Of a DNA stretch of 64,000 nt, positions 8,701-15,327 are shown in pieces. The stretch is from Lunatimonas salinarum (GTDB lineage: Bacteria; Bacteroidota; Bacteroidia; Cytophagales; Cyclobacteriaceae). The position numbers and the translations under genes were made by a program. Position 1 is the stretch's first letter; every line of letters starts with the position of its first letter. The notes beneath the pieces are model-generated. The model was not told where the DNA came from and made no database searches. It was given only the letters and a program-made list of their open reading frames with translations. Location: assembly GCF_017811155.1 (NCBI RefSeq), contig NZ_JACVCV010000013.1, forward strand, positions 62,001 to 126,000. Direction: 5' to 3'.

Positions 8701-11700
8701 TGTTTCCGCCAAGGATAATGGGATTGTTTGAGGCAATGCTCATGTTGGTGCCTCCATTGCCTGAGGCTACCACGGTACTTTCTTCGTAAATTTTGATATC
8801 TCCGTTGCGGCGATCGTAGGTGAAGGTGTAGTGATGAAACAACCCGTCGTCTGAAATCGGGCCTTTGATCCGGACGCCTCCCAGTGTGAAGGCCAATTCC
8901 CCGTTTTCAAGTGCAATTTCCAATCCTCCCGCTTGATATAAAAGTGTGGCGTTCGGTGCTTGTGTAGCGTTGTTCATCCAGTATTCCAAGGTCAGATCCT
9001 CGTTGAGAATTTGGGGATTTTCCAGGATCATTACGTTTTCCTGCCCTTGGAACCGAAGAGAAACCGCATTGTTTACCGGGAGTTGGTTGGTTTGTCCCTT
9101 TATTTCCACCATAGAGACTGCGGCGTTATAGAAAAGGGGCTCATTGAACCGAACTTTAAGGTCTGTCCCTATCGATAAAATACCGTCCGTGGGAGAGGGC
9201 GTTCCAAATCGCAAGGGTGCATTTAGATCTACCCTTCCTTGTACAACATCCGAAACGAATTCGGTACCATTGGTACAGGTGCTTCTGGCCCTTATTTCAT
9301 ATCGGCCATCGGCAAGACCCCTTTCCACCATATCAAATGGGAATGTCAGATTTGGAGTGGAAATAAGGCTTATTTGCGGCCTGTTGGAGGCTAATGCATT
9401 TTGGTAGCTGGCTTCTAGGTTGTAATACGTATGCAACCTGCTCCATGTGGGAAAGCCCACGGGGCGATATTCCAGATCAATACGTTCAAAACCACCGAAA
9501 TTTCGATTGTAGCCACCTAGTTGTATCAACAAGGGATTGCTGCTGCCATCCAGGTTAAATGCCGTTTCTCGGTTGAAGGTCCAGTTTTCGAGAGGCGCGT
9601 TTAGGGTAACTTGCGAACAGGAGGGCACAAATTGGGCCGAAATCACTACCTCGTCAAAGGTATTTATCGGATCGCATAGAGATTGCAAGATTACCTTGAT
9701 ATTTTTGTAATCATAGATATCTGAGATGGATTTTCCGAGCGTTAGCGCATATTCTACCCTTTCCCCGTAAGGGATAAAGACCACCGTTCCGTTTTGGTTG
9801 ATATTGAAAATAGCATTGTTTGGATTGGTTGTATTGTCTACGATCAGTTGGAAGTACCCGTCTACTCCTGCTGCACTGTTGTTTTCCAAAATCAGCCTAA
9901 ACTCTGCGTTTTGGCTCTCTGGGACATTGGCCAAGTCTGCTGTTTCCACACTGATTTGCGGGAGTTCGATGCGTTGGGTAGCATTGCTTAAAGGGACACG
10001 GTACTCCTCCGGTACTGGTAAAATAGGGAAAGTGCTTCCTTGAAATTGAGGGGAATAGAAGTGGGAAAGTTCCTCTCCTTCGTACGGACAGGAGGTGCTC
10101 CCCCCAATCGTACTGAAAACGGGTCCGTTTCCGTCGAATGTGTTCATCACATTTACACTAAAAAGGTTAAACGGGGTAGGGTCTTTCAGCGTATAGGAGA
10201 TAGTTACGGTTGAGGCACTTTCCTCTGTAAAGGAGGCATTCATATCTTGCTTGGCAAATCCTCCGCCTGAAATCAGTAATCCCGCTTTGTTTAGGCGAAA
10301 TCCCGTAGTAAATGCGAATGTTTCGTCAATGGTAAGGTTAAATTCCTTTGTGTTTTCATTCACTATTGCCGTTTCTACGGTTCTCGTAATTTCACCAGCT
10401 CCCGCATCAAAGGAAATATTGTTTACCTGGCTTTGATTGATCAATTCCAACAAAGACTCCGAACGGGTCAACCGGTTCCTTAACCTGCCTTCATAGGAAC
10501 CCGCCCCCTCTCCCTGAAGGTCGGACTCATTGATTAGATTGATTAAATCGGTATTGTATTCCTCTAAAAACTGCCTGGACTCTCTCGAAAAGTAGAATTT
10601 GTCCCGAATGGCCAGGTTTTTCGCCCGTTCGTTGTCTTGGATGGTTTTTCGCCATTGATAAATTTGTTCGAGGTACTCATCTCTGCTCAATACTCCCGGA
10701 TCGTCTTCTTGGATAAGGCCGTTATCCAAGTTTTCTATGATCCTTTCGAGTTCTGGGATCAATTGATTGATAATGTGGTCCTGTGTATAAACAAAGAATG
10801 TTTCGGTAGGCCGTTCATTAAAGAATATGGCTTTTTGAGTGCTGATAAAGGCGCTTTCACCATCTTTGTTTTGGAGTTCAAGGAAGGGATTACTCCCAAT
10901 TCTAGCCAAGGAAGCCTGTACATTGTCAAATTGTCCATAGGCAATGTTTTTTGATTGGCCTATATACAAGTCGCCTTTTGCTCCCACAAACCTAGGATCG
11001 TTGCTGGTCGCCATTCGCTGGGTAAAGGTGTAGGTTTTGGTGAGCGACTCCCCATCTGTTGATCCGGTTACCAGATTTATTCCGGCTTCGATATTGTGTA
11101 TGGTTTCAGTTGTAATCAACGGACCAACGACACCACCGCCTGCGGCAATTTCCACGCCGAACATAACCTTTAAGTTCAAGGAAAGCCCACCGGAAAACAC
11201 ATTTCTTACCCTACTGGTAAAACTCACACGTTGTCCCTGCTCTATAGCCGCAAAGCTGTTCGAACCTGGAGGATCTCTTAAAATTATGTCCGGAATGTCG
11301 GGAGCCTTTGTAATAAAGGTCTGACTGCCATCGGATTCCCCTCCCAAAATAATCCCTTCATTGAGATAATTTTCCGCGGGGTAATCCACCCCGTTTACAC
11401 GAAACCGAATGTCCAAACTCCTGGTAAAGGGGGGCGAGACGGCCGGGCTGCCGGCTTTGAAGGTGTATCGGATGATGCTTTGGTCCTCGTTGTCTCTTGA
11501 GTAGTTCTCTGAGTTATCTAAGGCAAGATTGTTATTGACGATCATTTCCCCATCCAAAATGGGTACCTTGTCTTCTTTTTCTTCACCTGCATCGAAGTTT
11601 AAATACCTTTCGAAACTGCTCATGGCAATTTCATACTCCCTGAATTGCGTAAAAATGGGATAGGGCATTCCTTCTGTGCTTATGATTGTAGAATCATTCA

Positions 11701-12043
11701 GTTCAAGCGTTGGGTCAAAGGTTTGGGAATTGATCCTGAGTACCGGCATGGATCGATGGACAAAGTTTAGCTCGTACTGAAAGGGTTCTCCAATGATCTT
11801 ACGCTGATCCGGAAGGATAAACTCCGGGCTTATTTCGGGCCTTATCTGCTCAAAATTCAACTCTTCCGTAGCTTCCAGCAAAGAAAGTGTGGGGTTTGAA
11901 GGAATCCGAAGGCCGTTTAGTTGATTTATTTCATATTGAAGCGGCAAAACCCTGATCCTAAACTCACCCGACTCCGGATGGGTTTGGAACCTATGCCGCG
12001 TTTCCTCGGTCGGATTACTTCCTCCTGGGAGGTGTTCCAACAC
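5765..12043 (-). CDS. Giant LamG/T9SS surface protein, C-terminal fragment after frameshift
   Basis: This is the downstream 2,092 residues of one protein of about 2,858 residues whose 5' part is the fragment at 12105-14330. The only start at this end is a TTG inside a domain (12043), and the frame is open and protein-like back to about 12177, where it joins the upstream frame at a run of six G. Visible parts: a long uncharacterised region; two LamG/concanavalin-like domains (about residues 998-1185 and 1188-1400 of this fragment); a domain at about 1598-1695 shared with the next gene; and a C-terminal T9SS type A sorting domain (last about 75 residues, NVIPNPFDHKF ... YILRIQVDGKVLHKRI). The protein would be exported across the outer membrane and attached to the surface, perhaps binding glycans or acting as an adhesin. 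The frameshift may be a sequencing error or a real inactivation. Confidence 0.8.
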   Translation of the reverse strand: MLEHLPGGSNPTEETRHRFQTHPESGEFRIRVLPLQYEINQLNGLRIPSNPTLSLLEATEELNFEQIRPEISPEFILPDQRKIIGEPFQYELNFVHRSMPVLRINSQTFDPTLELNDSTIISTEGMPYPIFTQFREYEIAMSSFERYLNFDAGEEKEDKVPILDGEMIVNNNLALDNSENYSRDNEDQSIIRYTFKAGSPAVSPPFTRSLDIRFRVNGVDYPAENYLNEGIILGGESDGSQTFITKAPDIPDIILRDPPGSNSFAAIEQGQRVSFTSRVRNVFSGGLSLNLKVMFGVEIAAGGGVVGPLITTETIHNIEAGINLVTGSTDGESLTKTYTFTQRMATSNDPRFVGAKGDLYIGQSKNIAYGQFDNVQASLARIGSNPFLELQNKDGESAFISTQKAIFFNERPTETFFVYTQDHIINQLIPELERIIENLDNGLIQEDDPGVLSRDEYLEQIYQWRKTIQDNERAKNLAIRDKFYFSRESRQFLEEYNTDLINLINESDLQGEGAGSYEGRLRNRLTRSESLLELINQSQVNNISFDAGAGEITRTVETAIVNENTKEFNLTIDETFAFTTGFRLNKAGLLISGGGFAKQDMNASFTEESASTVTISYTLKDPTPFNLFSVNVMNTFDGNGPVFSTIGGSTSCPYEGEELSHFYSPQFQGSTFPILPVPEEYRVPLSNATQRIELPQISVETADLANVPESQNAEFRLILENNSAAGVDGYFQLIVDNTTNPNNAIFNINQNGTVVFIPYGERVEYALTLGKSISDIYDYKNIKVILQSLCDPINTFDEVVISAQFVPSCSQVTLNAPLENWTFNRETAFNLDGSSNPLLIQLGGYNRNFGGFERIDLEYRPVGFPTWSRLHTYYNLEASYQNALASNRPQISLISTPNLTFPFDMVERGLADGRYEIRARSTCTNGTEFVSDVVQGRVDLNAPLRFGTPSPTDGILSIGTDLKVRFNEPLFYNAAVSMVEIKGQTNQLPVNNAVSLRFQGQENVMILENPQILNEDLTLEYWMNNATQAPNATLLYQAGGLEIALENGELAFTLGGVRIKGPISDDGLFHHYTFTYDRRNGDIKIYEESTVVASGNGGTNMSIASNNPIILGGNTFVGNMHSLKMWRKAIPLQDAFANMYNKLQGNEPDLIGYWPLDEGRGTIAHDLARFKHARVETNWDIRPKGTAYHFDNAQYMTLDNVGFVQLTPTMDATLSFWVKTPQGHEGTLFSNGKGDGTDIIQNNDFANKWSVNINVEGNLSFASEGLSLPLTTTSIADDTWHHITLLLNRSGNLRTLVDAQEVSSHLSTGIGGFSGNRIWIGGRGSLSLDGTENVDRPFQGQIDELRLWNTLRNLEQINRDRYFEIEETSIGLLLYARMNAPDPPNNNGPRYFHAFGNNQMISSPALLSQGVVNYSADGPPIKPARNLVKFQVNQIINGDEMILEPVINRWAEIEGQLLDITVHRMFDGANNQQQSPITWTAYVQKNAVNWFVEGYTESVDLIKDSDQGMTLNLVVQNQGGTPQPYRFSEVPRWITLSRTSGTLPPLSQVTIQAHIAPEMTPGVYTENLVLDTDFGFPQSEVVNLRVLPESPSWEIDPAAFDYSMTVIGRIRLNGVFSRDEMDQVAAFHQGALRGVGNLSYDPAYDEYFIFLTVYSNELFDEPLSFKIWNATNGNIYEATLNNQVSIPFTLNEVMGSLQAPVIVANTEIQEQAIPLNQGWTWISSRIHDPLFADLNQLTAGMNLTTDDRIQSHSPALLETYFNDELQPRNSTWSGTISNNGGMSAERMYKVYVQNAQSLQLRGRPVDLSEWYFDVQPNWNWLPFPLGQNIPLRDALAGFQAQEGDLIKSQSQFAIYDARNGWSGNLTFLRVGRGYMLKSAKSQRFAYPSIFHANLRSQPNESSQKTASDEEERVQASWLQYPETMNAIVQLPKSYEQVLVYDLNGELKGQVAPTEIAGKSLGFLTIYGDQKEKLTFYVRRENEEMMTFTSFDFAGNSIMGTLRQPVILQVAETQFNVIPNPFDHKFMLQFGAKETQDILVQLYTADGRKVEESLIAAKIGKNQVAFQPAVASGVYILRIQVDGKVLHKRIIRR

Positions 12044-12104
12044 CAGTTCTGCTAGTCCGATATTATTGATGGCACTGATTACCTGTTCTTTTTCAAAGCC
12101 TTCT

Positions 12105-14330
12105 TTATCCAGGTATGGTTCTATCCGGATGCCTTCTCCACCAAATCCAATAGGTTTCTCGGCTTCTACACTTCCCCCCTACCACTTTTCCCACCACTGT
12201 CACCTTGGTGGTGTCGATAAAATACACCGTCTCTGTGGCATCTTCAAAAAACTCCTTAAATTCTCCTTCGTCGGCCGGGAATCTGCCGTTGAATAGGAAA
12301 TGGTGCCCGGTCTTTTCTACCGAAATGGCATGGTCACCTATGGGTACCCTGATCTCGAATTCTCCTTGCCGATTTGGTTGCACCGGACGATTATTGGATC
12401 CCATTACAATCTGTCCATCCACGCGAATGCTGATTTCTTGTGGGCTGATGGTCGCATATTGCTCCAAGTAATCGTCATCTTGGTCTTCTGGTGTTCCGTT
12501 ATCGTTATACCAATATTGTCCCTTCGGATATTTTAGCCCCGCTTTTTCGTAATAGTTGTACCCCTCATCGATAATGCCTGGGTTTAGCACATACTCAATA
12601 CCTTCGCTGAGATTTTCAAACTGCCCTCCATTGGTTTCCACAAATGATGGGAAAACACCCCGGGTATCAAACAACACCCGTCCCCTGAAAATAAAGGAAC
12701 TGATATCTGTAAAATCTATCCTATTAACCACTTCAGAGCCTCTTCCTAAAAACACCATCTGCTGCCCTGGGTCAAATCGGTGCTGTCCGAATACCGGTGT
12801 AATATTGAATGATTCCCCGGTTCCAGAATAGGAAATGGCACTGATTTCATAGTTTCCGTTGCTATTGGTAATCCCCATCACGCCCAGTTGGTCGCTGTTG
12901 GGAATGTTTCCGCCCCCACGTACCCACTTCGGTCTTTGGTTTTCTGGAGTAAGATCTGTGTATAAGCGGATATCGTTTTTATTGTATTCAAACCCATTTC
13001 TAGAGAGATCATAGGCAAACCGCCCCGTGCTTTCGTTGGCTCTAAAGTATGCGATCAACGACCGATCGTTGCCTCCGATATAGCGCTTGAAATCCTGTCT
13101 TATGGTGGCAGAGTCCAAGCGGTTTTCCCGGTTGTCCCAAATTCGGATTTCATCCAGGATCAGCCTTCCTTCTCCTCCCATTCGGAAGTCCTGCCACCTT
13201 CCTTGGTTTCCTCCACGGTCGAGAATCAGGGGCTCACTGTTGGTGGTGATCTCCATCGGATCCTGGGCATATGCCGTATCCAACAGCCGTTCGGTGGTAT
13301 TGATCAGCGCTAAATAGTTTTTTCCAATTTTCCGGCCATTCAGGTATAGCTGTGGATGATCGTTGTCCTTTAGAACGATGGTGAAGTGCGTGAATTGATT
13401 GATAAAGTTTGCAATGGGAGCAAGGAGATCGTCGCCACGTGCGTCAATATTACCGTTAGGTAGGTAGTTTTTGATCTCGAAGGTAGATTCATCCACCGTG
13501 ATGCGTAAGGTTTGATTGGATGCATCAAATGCATAGCGCACATCCAATGTTTCTTCAAAATATTGCATCCGGAAGATCCTGCCCGTTGGATTGTTTTCCT
13601 CTTGATCAGGTTTTAGCCAAGCTTGGAACACCATCGATCCCTCGAGTGGTCGGTTCACCAGGTTTAGGGGTAGTACACCCTCTCTCGGAATCTGAAGCGC
13701 ACTTCCGGTGCTGATCGGAGTACCCGTTGGTTCCGCGTACACCGTCACATCGGCTACCGGATTTCCGCCTTCAAACGAAATATTGCCTGTTACCGTCGCA
13801 GTGGGAGAGCGAAAGCCAATGCCGGTAATGAAATTCACGAACGGCATTTCTGTATCTAAAATGCCCTCTGCTAATACTTTATATTCATATAGTATGCCTC
13901 CCTCGGCAAACTCGTCTTCAAATTCGGTCGTGGTGCCAGGTCGGTTGGCAAGCAATTGAAAGGGATCAGGTGAATTGTCTTTGTAGCTTCTTCTAAATAT
14001 CTTCACGCTGGTAATTCGGTCTTGATTGTTTAGAAATTCCCAGTTTAGCCTGACTTTGTCACCGAAGTACCCTTTTGATATTTCAAAGAATTCGGGTGCA
14101 AAGGTTTGGTACTGATAAAAAATGTCCCAAGGAAACCGGATGTCCAGTGGAGCAAACCTTCGCTCCGACACCGCCTTATTGGTGCCCAGTATAGGAACTC
14201 CTACCTGAAAGGTATACCCTTGATTACGAAAAGCCTGGGAGGCAGTGACATCTTTTACATGGACTCGCTGTCCAAAGGCAGCACCAATGCAAAGGACCAA
14301 TAGAGGCAATATAATGAGTAGCCGTTTCAT
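12105..14330 (-). CDS. Giant LamG/T9SS surface protein, N-terminal fragment before frameshift
   Basis: The fragment carries a signal peptide (MKRLLIILPLLVLCIGAAFGQ) and 741 residues from the ATG at 14330; an in-frame TTG at 14342 is less likely. Residues about 240-430 form a LamG-like domain (EGSMVFQAWLKPDQ ... LILDEIRIWDNREN), followed by a carboxypeptidase-regulatory-like stretch. The last residues, KCRSRETYWIWWRRHPDRTIPG, are frameshifted nonsense; reading one base further gives GGSVEAEKPIGFGGEGIRIEP and leads without a break into the fragment at 5765-12043. The start lies 8 nt after the stop of the tail-collar gene, so these genes form one operon. If the shift is real, the product would lack the T9SS sorting domain and could not be anchored by that route. 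Confidence 0.8.
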   Translation of the reverse strand: MKRLLIILPLLVLCIGAAFGQRVHVKDVTASQAFRNQGYTFQVGVPILGTNKAVSERRFAPLDIRFPWDIFYQYQTFAPEFFEISKGYFGDKVRLNWEFLNNQDRITSVKIFRRSYKDNSPDPFQLLANRPGTTTEFEDEFAEGGILYEYKVLAEGILDTEMPFVNFITGIGFRSPTATVTGNISFEGGNPVADVTVYAEPTGTPISTGSALQIPREGVLPLNLVNRPLEGSMVFQAWLKPDQEENNPTGRIFRMQYFEETLDVRYAFDASNQTLRITVDESTFEIKNYLPNGNIDARGDDLLAPIANFINQFTHFTIVLKDNDHPQLYLNGRKIGKNYLALINTTERLLDTAYAQDPMEITTNSEPLILDRGGNQGRWQDFRMGGEGRLILDEIRIWDNRENRLDSATIRQDFKRYIGGNDRSLIAYFRANESTGRFAYDLSRNGFEYNKNDIRLYTDLTPENQRPKWVRGGGNIPNSDQLGVMGITNSNGNYEISAISYSGTGESFNITPVFGQHRFDPGQQMVFLGRGSEVVNRIDFTDISSFIFRGRVLFDTRGVFPSFVETNGGQFENLSEGIEYVLNPGIIDEGYNYYEKAGLKYPKGQYWYNDNGTPEDQDDDYLEQYATISPQEISIRVDGQIVMGSNNRPVQPNRQGEFEIRVPIGDHAISVEKTGHHFLFNGRFPADEGEFKEFFEDATETVYFIDTTKVTVVGKVVGGKCRSRETYWIWWRRHPDRTIPG
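12174..12179 (-). other. Frameshift point in G6 run
   Basis: On the minus strand the sequence reads GTAGGGGGGAAGTG. Reading GGG GGG AAG stays in the upstream frame and soon hits a stop, while skipping one base gives GGG GGA AGT and the conserved continuation. One G too many, by mutation, polymerase slippage or a base-calling error, explains it. A programmed +1 shift is possible but no stimulating structure was identified. Confidence 0.75.
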
Positions 14331-14338
14331 TTGTCGGC

Positions 14339-15214
14339 TCAAAGCTTGATGATGTAATTTACACCCGTGTTGATAGGGCGTGTTTCCTCTCCTCCCGTTT
14401 CGGCAGTACTTCCTTCTATGGGATGGGTATGGGCCCCGTCACGCTGAGTAAAGAAATTGGTCATGTCACCACCGTTGCTACGTATATAGCTTACAACAGA
14501 GCGAAAATTCCCGGTTAATGCAGGTGTGCCATCTGATCGGATGGCATGCTGATGTTCCCCTCCCACTGCCTCCATATCAGCGCCTGCTTCATGACGATGT
14601 GCCCCCAGCATGTCCGCTTGTGTTTGCAGAAGGTCGGGCCCTTCTTTTCCATATTCCTGATTTTGTCCGGTACCTCTTAAAAACATCCCCCTCAGATCAG
14701 GAACGGTGGCTTTACCCAGCAGATTTCGCAGTCTTTCCGAACCTGCTACGTTTGAGATATCCTGTCCGTGACAAAGCACCCAGCCTTGGGGCGCGGTGTC
14801 TCCAATATACGGCATAATGGAACCTGTAGGCACCCCATTTCCCGCACTTACAGCGTACGGAACTTGTTTTAGCTTCTCATCGGAAATAACAAGGGAGCCT
14901 TCTTCTATTTTTAGGTATGCTTCGTAATAGGCAATAATCGGATAATGCTGCTGTCCTACCTCCAACACATAAGAAAAAACCCCAAAGGCATCTGTCTGAA
15001 GGTTTTCATTTACGTTCAGAATGGTTTCCTCTGTATTGTTTTCCGTTAGGTAATACAGGGTAAACCGCAAAGTAATATCTTCATTTGATCGGGCGTTATT
15101 ATTGGCATCCCTTGCAATGCCTTGTATTCCTATGCCTGCCTCATTGGCGATCATCTGAGAATACGCAACAAAAACCTGCCCCATTAAGCATAAAATGAAT
15201 AGACCCTTTTTCAT
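14339..15214 (-). CDS. Phage-tail-collar-domain surface protein
   Basis: A 291-residue secreted protein from the ATG at 15214, which begins a clear signal peptide (MKKGLFILCLMGQVFVAYSQ); an upstream in-frame start at 15331 would put 39 unlikely residues in front and run into the regulator gene. Residues about 25-125 match the N-terminal domain common in Bacteroidota tail-fibre-like proteins (GIGIQGIARDANNNAR ... TLRFTLYY). Then comes a tail-collar domain: GSIMPYIGDTAPQGWVLCHGQ-type opening, VPDLRGMFLRGTGQ, and a histidine-rich end (GAHRHEAGADMEAVGGEHQH, DGAHTHP) typical of trimeric metal-bound fibre tips. The first gene of the operon with the giant LamG protein, 8 nt upstream of it. It probably forms a trimeric surface fibre or adhesin rather than being part of a prophage, as no other phage gene is near. 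Confidence 0.75.
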   Translation of the reverse strand: MKKGLFILCLMGQVFVAYSQMIANEAGIGIQGIARDANNNARSNEDITLRFTLYYLTENNTEETILNVNENLQTDAFGVFSYVLEVGQQHYPIIAYYEAYLKIEEGSLVISDEKLKQVPYAVSAGNGVPTGSIMPYIGDTAPQGWVLCHGQDISNVAGSERLRNLLGKATVPDLRGMFLRGTGQNQEYGKEGPDLLQTQADMLGAHRHEAGADMEAVGGEHQHAIRSDGTPALTGNFRSVVSYIRSNGGDMTNFFTQRDGAHTHPIEGSTAETGGEETRPINTGVNYIIKL

Positions 15215-15327
15215 AGTAAGTGGATTGAAATGCCCTGTAAATCTGGCCTTTTTGGAGGCAAAAAAATGTTGATTTTGGGTCAAAAAATGAAAGATTGGGG
15301 ACAGTTGACACAGAAATTCTCCTGTTT

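Noticed and set aside
12040-12180. Two separate genes rather than one frameshifted gene
   Set aside because: The frame downstream continues in protein-like sequence back to the G6 run with no start codon context, and the upstream protein ends in nonsense exactly there.
14339-15214. Prophage tail gene
   Set aside because: The tail-collar domain suggests phage, but the protein has a signal peptide and its neighbours are secreted surface proteins; no other phage gene is near.
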